Positions 16,078-23,504 of a stretch of DNA of 64,000 bases are shown piece after piece. The stretch's first letter is position 1. Every line of letters begins with the position of its first letter. The translations under genes were made by a program, and so were the position numbers. The notes under the pieces are model-generated. The model was given only the letters and a program-made list of their open reading frames with translations. It had not been told where the DNA came from and made no database searches. The stretch comes from Congzhengia minquanensis (GTDB lineage: Bacteria > Bacillota > Clostridia > UBA1381 > UBA9506): the NCBI RefSeq assembly GCF_014384785.1, contig NZ_JACRSU010000003.1:434001-498000 (forward strand). The letters run 5' to 3'.

Positions 16078-16932
16078 ATGATGAAATTACCGTTTGATAT
16101 TGACTTAAAGGGCAAGGTCGCAGTTGTTACAGGCGGCGGCGGTGTACTTTGCGGCATGTTCGCAAAGGCGCTGGCCTCCTGCGGGGCAAAGGTTGCCATT
16201 TTAGACCTTCGGAAAGAAGCGGCAGACGCGGTTGCCGACGAAATTAAAGCAGACGGCGGAACAGCCATTGGCGTCTGCGCAAATGTTTTAAGCCGCGAAA
16301 GCTTAGAAGAAGCGAAAAAGCAAGTGAACAATGCGTTCGGCACCTGCGACATTTTGTTAAACGGCGCCGGCGGCAACAACCCTCGGGGTACGACCACGAA
16401 AGAATACTACGAAATCGGCGACGAGGACAAAGAGGATTTGGTATCCTTCTTCGACTTAGACCCCGACGGCGTATCCTTTGTGTTTAACTTAAACTTTTTG
16501 GGAACGCTTCTTCCCACTCAGGTGTTTGCCAAGGATTTAATCGGCAAAAAAGACGCGGTGATTCTAAACGTGTCCTCCATGAACGCGTTTTGCCCGCTCA
16601 CCAAAATTCCGGCCTACAGCGGCGCAAAAGCGGCTGTGTCAAACTTTACACAGTGGCTTGCGGTGCACTTTTCAAAAGTGGGCATCCGCGTGAACGCCAT
16701 TGCTCCGGGGTTCTTTGTAACAGACCAGAACAGGGCGCTTTTGAAAAATCCCGACGGGAGCCTGACGCCCCGGTCGGAAAAAATTCTTTCGCAAACCCCT
16801 ATGGGCAGGTTCGGCGAAGCGGAGGAACTGATCGGCACACTGTTATTTTTGGTGTCTGACGAGGCGGCGTCCTTTGTAAACGGTGTTGTTATTCCTGTTG
16901 ACGGCGGGTTTGCGGCCTACAGCGGAGTTTAA
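16078..16932 (+). CDS. SDR-family D-mannonate oxidoreductase (fructuronate reductase)
   Basis: A 284-residue short-chain dehydrogenase with nucleotide motif VTGGGGVLCGMFAKAL, NGAGGNNPRG, and the catalytic YSGAKAA (Tyr-xxx-Lys) preceded by NVSSMNAF. The C-terminal part, FLVSDEAASFVNGVVIPVDG, is also typical. In Firmicutes this SDR type replaces the classical UxuB and reduces D-fructuronate to D-mannonate with NAD(P)H. Its place between uxaC and the operon terminator supports that. The preferred start is ATG 16078, after an AAAGGAAG site; an in-frame TTG at 16075 and ATG at 16081 are alternatives. Confidence 0.9.
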   Translation: MMKLPFDIDLKGKVAVVTGGGGVLCGMFAKALASCGAKVAILDLRKEAADAVADEIKADGGTAIGVCANVLSRESLEEAKKQVNNAFGTCDILLNGAGGNNPRGTTTKEYYEIGDEDKEDLVSFFDLDPDGVSFVFNLNFLGTLLPTQVFAKDLIGKKDAVILNVSSMNAFCPLTKIPAYSGAKAAVSNFTQWLAVHFSKVGIRVNAIAPGFFVTDQNRALLKNPDGSLTPRSEKILSQTPMGRFGEAEELIGTLLFLVSDEAASFVNGVVIPVDGGFAAYSGV

Positions 16933-16942
16933 GCATCTTTTT

Positions 16943-16973
16943 GCCGGGAAGCAATTGCTTCCCGGCTTTTTTT
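16943..16973 (+). terminator. Terminator of the uronate operon
   Basis: A 24-base perfect palindrome (arms GCCGGGAAGCAA and TTGCTTCCCGGC, 16943-16966) followed by seven T. Confidence 0.95.
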
Positions 16974-16995
16974 GTGATTTATTTGTCAAAAATAC

Positions 16996-17024
16996 TTGCA
17001 AAAATGGAAATAATATGGTATATT
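16996..17024 (+). promoter_or_regulatory. Promoter of the alanine symporter gene
   Basis: A -35 TTGCAA (16996-17001), 17-base spacer and -10 TATATT (17019-17024), about 39 bases before the ATG at 17063. Confidence 0.75.
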
Positions 17025-17062
17025 ATTGAATATTATCGATAGAAATGGGGAAGAAAACAAGC

Positions 17063-18463
17063 ATGGATGCATTGAATCGAATTGTTCTGAAAATCAACGA
17101 CATTGTTTGGGGCATGCCGCTGATTATTTTTATTCTGGCAGTTGGAATTTATTTAACCGTTCGTTTGGGCGTGCTTCAAATACGTCATTTGTCCAAAGCG
17201 TTAAAGTTCATGGTGAAAAATGAGGAGGGCGGCGACGGCGAGGTTTCAAGTTTTGGCGCGCTGTGCACGGCGCTTTCTGCTACCATTGGAACGGGAAACA
17301 TTGTGGGTGTGGCGACTGCAGTGTGCTCCGGCGGCCCAGGAGCGCTTTTCTGGATGTGGATGGCCGCGTTTTTCGGCATGGCGACAAAATATGCCGAGGG
17401 CGTGCTGGCAATTAAATACCGCACGGTGGATGAAAATGGGCATGTTTTAGGCGGCCCGTTTTACTACATTGAGCGCGGCATGGGAAAACGGTGGAAGTGG
17501 CTTGCCAAGCTGTTTGCATTTTTCGGCGTTTGCGTGGGCCTGTTCAGTATCGGAACCTTTACGCAGATTAACGGCATTACCTCGGCGGTGAAAAACTTTT
17601 TCGACCCGGCAAACAGCTACATGGTGAGCCTGTTTGGCAGAGAATATTCCTGGTATGTGGTGATAGCGGGCTTGATTTTAACCGTTTGTGTGGCGCTGGT
17701 TATCATCGGCGGAATCCGCCGCATTGCAAACGTTACCCAAGTGATTGTGCCGTTTATGGCCATTACCTATGTGGTGTTCTGCCTGATTTTGCTGGTGCTC
17801 AATTACAGAGCAATTCCCGATGCGTTTGTTCAGGTCGTTCAGGGCGCTTTTAACCCCAGGGCCGTTACCGGAGGTGTTGTGGGCAGCATGATTGTTGCCA
17901 TGCAAAAGGGCGTTGCGCGGGGCATTTTTTCTAACGAGTCCGGCCTGGGTTCCGCGCCCATTGCAGCTGCCGCGGCAAAGACCAAAGAGCCTGTGCGCCA
18001 AGGTTTGGTTTCTATGACGGGAACGTTTATTGACACCATTGTGATTTGCACTATGACGGGCCTGACCATTGTTTTAACCGGCGCGTGGAAAATTGAGGGG
18101 TTGGAGGGCGTTGCTGTAACCACTGCGGCGTTTCAGCAGGGGCTTCCCTTTGCAACCTCTGTGGCTTCGTTTATTTTAATGATTTGTTTGGTGTTTTTTG
18201 CATTCACCACAATTTTGGGCTGGGATTATTATTCCGAGCGGTGCTTAGAATATTTAACCGGCGGAAACAAAAAAGCGGTTTCGGTTTACCGCTGGATTTA
18301 CCTTTTGGCGATATTAATCGGCCCTTACATGACGGTTTCGCTGGTGTGGAACATTGCAGATGTGTTTAATGGTCTGATGGCGTTCCCCAACTTAATTGCG
18401 CTTTCCGTTTTAAGCGGCGTTGTCATTAAAGAAACAAAAGAATATTTTAAAAAGATAAAATAA
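17063..18463 (+). CDS. Sodium:alanine symporter (AGCS family)
   Basis: A 466-residue polytopic membrane protein of the alanine/glycine:cation symporter family, taking up alanine or glycine with sodium. About ten hydrophobic segments are visible, starting at MPLIIFILAVGIYLTVRLG. Family signatures include SFGALCTALSATIGTGNIVG, FWMWMAAFFGMATKYAEG and GIFSNESGLGSAPIAAAAAK. ATG 17063 is preceded by GGGGAAG at a wide spacing; an ATG at 17045 has no ribosome site. It has its own promoter and a terminator on each side, so it is a single-gene unit. Confidence 0.93.
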   Translation: MDALNRIVLKINDIVWGMPLIIFILAVGIYLTVRLGVLQIRHLSKALKFMVKNEEGGDGEVSSFGALCTALSATIGTGNIVGVATAVCSGGPGALFWMWMAAFFGMATKYAEGVLAIKYRTVDENGHVLGGPFYYIERGMGKRWKWLAKLFAFFGVCVGLFSIGTFTQINGITSAVKNFFDPANSYMVSLFGREYSWYVVIAGLILTVCVALVIIGGIRRIANVTQVIVPFMAITYVVFCLILLVLNYRAIPDAFVQVVQGAFNPRAVTGGVVGSMIVAMQKGVARGIFSNESGLGSAPIAAAAAKTKEPVRQGLVSMTGTFIDTIVICTMTGLTIVLTGAWKIEGLEGVAVTTAAFQQGLPFATSVASFILMICLVFFAFTTILGWDYYSERCLEYLTGGNKKAVSVYRWIYLLAILIGPYMTVSLVWNIADVFNGLMAFPNLIALSVLSGVVIKETKEYFKKIK

Positions 18464-18465
18464 AA

Positions 18466-18503
18466 AACAGAGCCTAAGGCATTTGCTTTAGGCTCTGTTT
18501 TTT
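18466..18503. terminator. Bidirectional terminator between the symporter and DUF3048 genes
   Basis: Stem AACAGAGCCTAA / TTAGGCTCTGTT (18466-18477 with 18488-18499), flanked by A-run and T-run. It serves the two convergent genes. Confidence 0.93.
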
Positions 18504-18504
18504 A

Positions 18505-19521
18505 TCATTCAAATGTGGGTGTTGCATACATTGGCACGATTTGTATGTATGTGTTGCCGGGGTTTAACATGAGGGGCGAGCCGTCTTCTAACGTATAAAC
18601 GGTTTTTGCCTCACGGGATTGTTTCGACCAGTTGATTTTCACCATTTTCCCGTCGGACAAATAATATCCCGTTCCGCTGCCGAGGTTGGATAAATCCTGC
18701 CTGTCTTTGTTTTCCCCGTCTGCCAGGGGTGTATTTTTAAGCTGGTATAAAATAATGTTTTTGGCACTGAGCGCCTCGCCGGTTTGGGAAACGTGTTCCT
18801 TACCGTTCACATAGCGGACATAGCGCTTTGCTGTTTCGTCATACACATAATTCAGCTTATAAAACTTGGCGTAGGGAATCGCGACCTTTGTAATTTCTTC
18901 GCCGCCCTCCGGCACCGTGTCAACCTTGTTATAGTCGGGAATTTTGTTATCTGTTTCCAAGCTATATCCCTTTTTGTTTTTTGCATAATCTGAAAGCTTC
19001 ACCGTGCTGGTGTAGAGGTTATGCCACGTTTTGTCGTAGGTGTTGTCCCGCCAGAAGCAGGAGCCATCGCCTAAAACGCCGTTTATATTTTGAATGCCCA
19101 GAGCAGAAATGTCCTTTGCGGCTTTGGGGCTCCAGCCCGCATGGCCGTAGACTGCGCCGTTTTCCATTGCATAGTCTAAAAAGTAATGGCGCGAAGAGCG
19201 GACGGGGCCGATTTTTTCCAGGCCATAGTCTTTAAACAAAGCCATAAAGCGGGTGGACTGTCCCTCCACCACAATTTCATATACCAGATATGAATTTTCC
19301 AGCCCAATTTGGGGGCGGGCTTTTTCGCTGTCGTTATCAATCATAACGGCGATGGGACGCACATGTTCTTTTTCTTTCATTTCAGCATAAAACGGGTCTA
19401 CCTCTTCCTCCGGTTCAACAGCATAGAGATTATTTTGTGCGTCGGGGTTGTCTTTTGGCTTCCCGCAGGAGGAAACCAGCATCATAGCGGCAAGGGCCAG
19501 CAGAAGTATTCTTTTTTTCAT
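18505..19521 (-). CDS. DUF3048 (YerB-like) lipoprotein
   Basis: A 338-residue exported protein. The signal peptide MKKRILLLALAAMMLVSSC ends in a lipobox with the cysteine at residue 19, predicting a lipoprotein anchored on the outer face of the membrane. The DUF3048 domain follows (about 50-330), with RPIAVMIDND, GPVRSSRHYF and YGHAGWSPKA. YerB-type proteins are widespread in Firmicutes and have no agreed function. Its start overlaps the stop of rdgB in an ATGA arrangement, so it is the last gene of the manA operon. Confidence 0.9.
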   Translation of the reverse strand: MKKRILLLALAAMMLVSSCGKPKDNPDAQNNLYAVEPEEEVDPFYAEMKEKEHVRPIAVMIDNDSEKARPQIGLENSYLVYEIVVEGQSTRFMALFKDYGLEKIGPVRSSRHYFLDYAMENGAVYGHAGWSPKAAKDISALGIQNINGVLGDGSCFWRDNTYDKTWHNLYTSTVKLSDYAKNKKGYSLETDNKIPDYNKVDTVPEGGEEITKVAIPYAKFYKLNYVYDETAKRYVRYVNGKEHVSQTGEALSAKNIILYQLKNTPLADGENKDRQDLSNLGSGTGYYLSDGKMVKINWSKQSREAKTVYTLEDGSPLMLNPGNTYIQIVPMYATPTFE

Positions 19522-20114
19522 AAGCGTTCTCCTTTTAGTTTTTCAGAAAGGGCAGTCAGCGCCGCCTTTCTGTGACTTACCTTGTTCTTTTCCTCCATCG
19601 TCATCTCTGAAAAAGTCTTGCCATATTCCGGGGCGAAAAAGACCGGGTCGTAGCCAAAGCCGTTTTCGCCGCGTTTTCTGTCAACAATGATTCCCGGACA
19701 GCTCGTGCCGAAAGTTTCAATTTTTCTGCCGCCGGGAAAAATAAGGCACATCGCGCATGCAAACCGCGCCCCGCGCTTATCTTTTGGAACGTCTTTTAGT
19801 TCCGCGAGCAGTTTTTTTACGTTTTCGTCGTCTGTGGCGTGCTCGCCGGCAAACCGGGCGGAATAAACCCCGGGGCGGCCGCCGAGCGCTTCCACTTCCA
19901 GTCCGGAGTCGTCTGCCAAAACAGGCAGCCCCGTGCGTTTAGAAATCTCAAAGGCTTTAATATATGCATTCTCTGCAAAGGTTGTTCCGGTTTCTTCTAC
20001 GTCACATTCAATGCCTGCATCAGACAGGCCCAGTACTTCAATGTCGCTTAGAATTTCACGGATTTCTTTGAGCTTTCCCTGGTTGCCTGTAGCAACTAAC
20101 AGCTTATTTAACAT
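19518..20114 (-). CDS. rdgB: XTP/dITP diphosphatase (Ham1/RdgB)
   Basis: A 198-residue housecleaning pyrophosphatase that hydrolyses dITP, XTP and dUTP-like nucleotides and keeps them out of DNA. Diagnostic motifs are LLVATGNQGKLKEI, DDSGLEVEALGGRPGVYSAR, the magnesium- and base-binding segment ENGFGYDPVF, and SHRKAA at the C-terminus. No strong ribosome site is visible and the start overlaps the previous gene by 11 bases, so translation is probably coupled. Length is normal. Confidence 0.96.
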   Translation of the reverse strand: MLNKLLVATGNQGKLKEIREILSDIEVLGLSDAGIECDVEETGTTFAENAYIKAFEISKRTGLPVLADDSGLEVEALGGRPGVYSARFAGEHATDDENVKKLLAELKDVPKDKRGARFACAMCLIFPGGRKIETFGTSCPGIIVDRKRGENGFGYDPVFFAPEYGKTFSEMTMEEKNKVSHRKAALTALSEKLKGERL

Positions 20115-21033
20115 ATTTTTCTACCAATGCGTCGATTGTTTTTTCGCAATATCCTTCCGGGCGCGCTTCTTGAAACAGCGACCAGCACTCGTTGTGGGTA
20201 ACGGAGGCGCCGGGGGCAATAGAGGAGATTTCGCCCAGGGTTTCCATTTCTAAAAACAGCGCGTTGGTAAAGGTTTCAAAGGACATGCCGCCGTCAGGAT
20301 AACACCCGTTTTCAATGGGGGCATATTGTTTGATGAACAGGTCGCCGTGGTTAAAATACATGGCAAAGCCGTGCTCGCTGTTAATTCCCACTTTAAATTT
20401 GTCCGGATGGCCGCTCTTTTGCTCTAAGCCAATGTATTTGTTGCCCCAGGTAACGCGGTCGTCCATCATGTTGGTATAGGGCCAAAGCGCCATTAAACGG
20501 TTGCCTAAAAGGCCTGTGTCTTTCGTGGGCTGGGCCACAATTTCAAACCCGCCGGGAGATAAAACCGTCAGCGTCCAGGGGGCAAGCTTAACGTCCCAGG
20601 CGGCGCAGTTGGTGATTTTGTGCGTCAGGCTCACCTTGCTGGAATCCGGGTCTAAGGTAATAGCAATTTCAAACTGATATTGGTTCCAGGTCTGAGCCGC
20701 AGGCTTAAACACCGCACCGTTTTCAATCAGTTCATAGGGCACGGGCTCGTTGTCAGGATAATAGCTTTTGGGCATGCCCTCAGGGCTGGTCCAAAGCCTG
20801 TGTCCGCCATAGATATACCAGGTGCCGCCGCCGAATTTGTCAAAGGCCGGGCCAGATTCGCTGAAATCCTTGTTTACATCTTCAAACATCATGTTTTCCC
20901 CGTCTATGAATGAATAGTTGATCACGCGGGGGCCAACGTCAATTGTCACAAGCAGCTTAACGATGCCATTTGCAATTTCTAAACATTTGCCAAAATTTTT
21001 GTACTCTGTAACATTGGTTGTAACTTTTCCCAT
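20104..21033 (-). CDS. DUF4380-like protein (mutarotase-like fold)
   Basis: A 309-residue protein that resembles DUF4380-type proteins of the galactose-mutarotase-like superfamily. The arrangement includes DVGPRVINYSFIDGENMMF near the N-terminus and a YGGHRLWTSPE motif (residues about 76-86), typical of all-beta aldose-epimerase-like folds. There is no signal peptide. The AAGGAGG site before the ATG is strong. It sits between manA and rdgB in a minus-strand operon. A role in binding or epimerising a sugar is possible; the actual function is unknown. Confidence 0.65.
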   Translation of the reverse strand: MGKVTTNVTEYKNFGKCLEIANGIVKLLVTIDVGPRVINYSFIDGENMMFEDVNKDFSESGPAFDKFGGGTWYIYGGHRLWTSPEGMPKSYYPDNEPVPYELIENGAVFKPAAQTWNQYQFEIAITLDPDSSKVSLTHKITNCAAWDVKLAPWTLTVLSPGGFEIVAQPTKDTGLLGNRLMALWPYTNMMDDRVTWGNKYIGLEQKSGHPDKFKVGINSEHGFAMYFNHGDLFIKQYAPIENGCYPDGGMSFETFTNALFLEMETLGEISSIAPGASVTHNECWSLFQEARPEGYCEKTIDALVEKYVK

Positions 21034-21067
21034 TTAAAAATCCTCCTTAAGATATATAAAAAATATA

Positions 21068-22045
21068 TTATACCGTCGTTTCTAAAAACGCACATGCGCC
21101 TGAAACCAAAATTTCCGCCTCCTGTGCGGCGAAGAAAAAGGTGTCGCCTTTGCGGAAGGGGAACCTTTCGCCGCCGGCTTGAATAGTGCCTTCGCCGGAC
21201 AGGAATGTGACGCTTGAAAATGAGTTTTGCGTGGTTTTTAAGGTTACTTCTGCATGAGACGTATATTTTTTTGCAGTGAAGTATTTACAAGACGCCACCT
21301 CATAAATTTCCACGCCGTTCTTTTGAGATAAAAGTTTAGGCGTAAAGTCTGTTTTTATTTCCTTTGCCAGGCAGGAAACATCGGCCGCCTTTTCCACATG
21401 GAGCTCACGGGGTTTTCCGTCTGCTCCTGTGCGGCCCCAGTCGTAAACCCGATAGGTGGTGTCGGAATTCTGCTGGATTTCGCAGATGAAAAGTCCCGCC
21501 CCAATGGCGTGAATGGTGCCGGATTTCACAAAAAACACATCGCCCGGTTTTGCCGGAACAAAGTTTAAATATTCCGTTAAGGTGTTGTTTTGCACCGCGG
21601 ATAAAAAAGCTTCTTTTGTCATGTCCTGATTTAAGCCATAAACCAGTTTTGCGCCTGGCTCCGCCTCCACTACATACCACACCTCGGTTTTTCCGTAGCT
21701 GCCGTTTTCGTGTTTCATGGCATAGGTGTCGTCCGGATGAACCTGAACAGAAAGGTCGGCCTTTGCGTCAATGAGCTTAATTAAAACTGGAAAACGGTCG
21801 AACTGCGCAGCGTTTTTTCCGACAATATCAATTCCGTTTTCCTGAAATTCAGAAATTACAGCGGATAAGGTTTGCCCGTGAAATTCGCCGCCGACCACTG
21901 TACTTTCCCCGTTTTTATGGCAGGAAAGCTCCCAGCTTTCTGCTGTTTTATCAAATGGTGTATCTTTAAAATAAGCAGATTTTAGCTTGCTTCCGCCCCA
22001 TATGTAGTCTTTAAATGCGGGACTAAGCCGAAATGGTTTGATCAT
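21068..22045 (-). CDS. manA: Mannose-6-phosphate isomerase, type I
   Basis: A 325-residue zinc enzyme that interconverts mannose 6-phosphate and fructose 6-phosphate. Metal-binding motifs are LSVQVHPDD (residues about 98-106), YGKTEVWYVV, SGTIHAIGAG and EIQQNSDTTYRVYDW, all in the short Firmicute ManA form. A good AAAGGAG site and a consensus promoter at 22078-22106 precede it. It heads the operon manA-DUF4380-rdgB-DUF3048. The next gene on the other strand is phosphofructokinase, which uses its product. Confidence 0.95.
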   Translation of the reverse strand: MIKPFRLSPAFKDYIWGGSKLKSAYFKDTPFDKTAESWELSCHKNGESTVVGGEFHGQTLSAVISEFQENGIDIVGKNAAQFDRFPVLIKLIDAKADLSVQVHPDDTYAMKHENGSYGKTEVWYVVEAEPGAKLVYGLNQDMTKEAFLSAVQNNTLTEYLNFVPAKPGDVFFVKSGTIHAIGAGLFICEIQQNSDTTYRVYDWGRTGADGKPRELHVEKAADVSCLAKEIKTDFTPKLLSQKNGVEIYEVASCKYFTAKKYTSHAEVTLKTTQNSFSSVTFLSGEGTIQAGGERFPFRKGDTFFFAAQEAEILVSGACAFLETTV

Positions 22046-22077
22046 GTTAAGACTCCTTTTGTGGAATTTCCTATTTC

Positions 22078-22106
22078 ATTTTACCACACAATTAAAAAAA
22101 TGTAAA
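22078..22106 (-). promoter_or_regulatory. Promoter of the manA operon
   Basis: On the minus strand: -35 TTTACA (22101-22106), 17-base T-rich spacer, -10 TAAAAT (22078-22083), about 32 bases before the ATG. Confidence 0.75.
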
Positions 22107-22123
22107 TAATATTTCAAATTCTA

Positions 22124-22152
22124 TTGTGTTTTTCGCGCATTTCGTATAAAAT
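22124..22152 (+). promoter_or_regulatory. Possible promoter of the phosphofructokinase gene
   Basis: A -35 TTGTGT (22124-22129), 17-base spacer and -10 TAAAAT (22147-22152). The match is only moderate. Confidence 0.45.
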
Positions 22153-22155
22153 AAT

Positions 22156-22184
22156 AAAAAAGCCGCCAAATTTTGCGGCAAAAA
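22156..22184 (-). terminator. Terminator-like hairpin on the minus strand, upstream of manA
   Basis: GCCGC / GCGGC stem (22162-22166 with 22175-22179), eight-base AT loop, and a run of T following it when read on the minus strand. No minus-strand gene ends here. On the plus strand it is a small hairpin in the 5' leader of the phosphofructokinase gene. Confidence 0.4.
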
Positions 22185-22205
22185 ATTGTAAGGGGAAAAT
22201 TTGCT

Positions 22206-23435
22206 GTGAATGAAATGTACAATGCAATTGTCGGGCAGTCCGGCGGGCCCACTGCGGCCATTAACGCCAGCCTGGCCGGCGTAATTAAAAAAACATGCGA
22301 ATCGGAAAAAATCGGGAAGATTTTCGGCATGTTAAACGGCATCAGCGGCATGATGGAAGAACGGATTGTCGACCTGAGCAGTTTGGGCAGTGATGAAGAT
22401 AAGCTGTCGTTGCTTTCTAAAACGCCGGCGTCATTTTTAGGCTCCTGCAGGTTTAAACTGCCGGAGGAGGACAGCCCGATTTACGACAGGATATTCGACG
22501 TGCTGGAAAAGTATCAAATTCGATATTTCTTTTACATAGGCGGAAACGACTCTATGGACACGGTGTTAAAGCTTTCCGCTTTTGCATTGAAAAAGGGGAA
22601 GGATATCCGGTTTGTGGGCGTTCCCAAAACCATTGACAACGACCTGCCGGGTACCGACCACACGCCGGGATTTGGCAGCGCCGCAAAATATATTGCGTCT
22701 ACCGTCCGCGAAATTTCGGCCGACTCTGCTGTTTATAACGTGAATTCCGTGACCGTGATTGAAATTATGGGCAGAAATGCCGGCTGGCTCACAGGCGCGT
22801 CTGCTCTTGCCCGGTATAAGGGTCTTGGGCCGGATTTAATTTATTTGCCGGAGCATACGTTTCATTTCAGTCAGTTTTACGACGACATTGCAAAAATATC
22901 TAAAAATAAGAAAAATATTGTGGTGGCCATTTCGGAAGGTGCCCGCACGAAAGACGGAAAATATGTCTGCGAGGCGGTATCCAACGGCATTGTAGACGTG
23001 TTCGGGCACAAATATCTGGGCGGAACAGCCCGCGTTTTAGAAGGGTTTGTTCGGAAAAAGTTTGGATTTAAGGCCCGGGGCATTGAGCTAAACGTTTCTC
23101 AGCGCTGCGCAGGGCACTTGCTCAGCAAAACCGACATATCAGAATCGTTTCAGGTAGGCAGCAGTGCGGTGGAGCTGGCGCTTAAGGGCAAAACGGGCAT
23201 TATGACCGCCATTGCCAGAATGTCAAATGCGCCTTATCGGTCTGAATGTGTGGCGGTGGATATTGCTGCGGCTGCAAATCAAGAGAAAACGGTGCCCCGC
23301 CATTTTATCAGCGAGCGGGGAAACGACGTAACAGAAGACTTTATTCAATATGCCGCGCCGTTGATTGCCGGTGAAGTTCCGGTGGAATTTGAAAACGGAC
23401 TGCCGAAAATGTTGGTGTTAGAAAAGGAAGCGTAA
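22206..23435 (+). CDS. 6-Phosphofructokinase, probable pyrophosphate-dependent
   Basis: A 409-residue phosphofructokinase. VGQSGGPTAAINASLAG opens the protein. The donor-specificity motif reads GGNDS (GGDGS is usual for ATP enzymes; an aspartate in the fourth position indicates PPi use), and PKTIDNDLPGTDHTPGFGSA and EIMGRNAGWLTG follow. The long form and this motif match clostridial diphosphate-fructose-6-phosphate 1-phosphotransferases. Start choice: GTG 22206 is ten bases past an AGGGG site, while ATG 22215 is too far from it. A PPi-linked enzyme gives reversible glycolytic flux in anaerobes. Confidence 0.85.
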   Translation: MNEMYNAIVGQSGGPTAAINASLAGVIKKTCESEKIGKIFGMLNGISGMMEERIVDLSSLGSDEDKLSLLSKTPASFLGSCRFKLPEEDSPIYDRIFDVLEKYQIRYFFYIGGNDSMDTVLKLSAFALKKGKDIRFVGVPKTIDNDLPGTDHTPGFGSAAKYIASTVREISADSAVYNVNSVTVIEIMGRNAGWLTGASALARYKGLGPDLIYLPEHTFHFSQFYDDIAKISKNKKNIVVAISEGARTKDGKYVCEAVSNGIVDVFGHKYLGGTARVLEGFVRKKFGFKARGIELNVSQRCAGHLLSKTDISESFQVGSSAVELALKGKTGIMTAIARMSNAPYRSECVAVDIAAAANQEKTVPRHFISERGNDVTEDFIQYAAPLIAGEVPVEFENGLPKMLVLEKEA

Positions 23436-23448
23436 GCTTCCTTTTTTT
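23422..23448 (+). terminator. Terminator of the phosphofructokinase gene
   Basis: Stem AAAAGGAAGC / GCTTCCTTTT (23422-23431 with 23436-23445) with a GTAA loop that contains part of the stop codon, then more T. Confidence 0.85.
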
Positions 23449-23504
23449 GGATATATTTTGGTTTTTTGGGGAAAAATAGGCAAAACGAAACTGTGGAGGA
23501 AATC

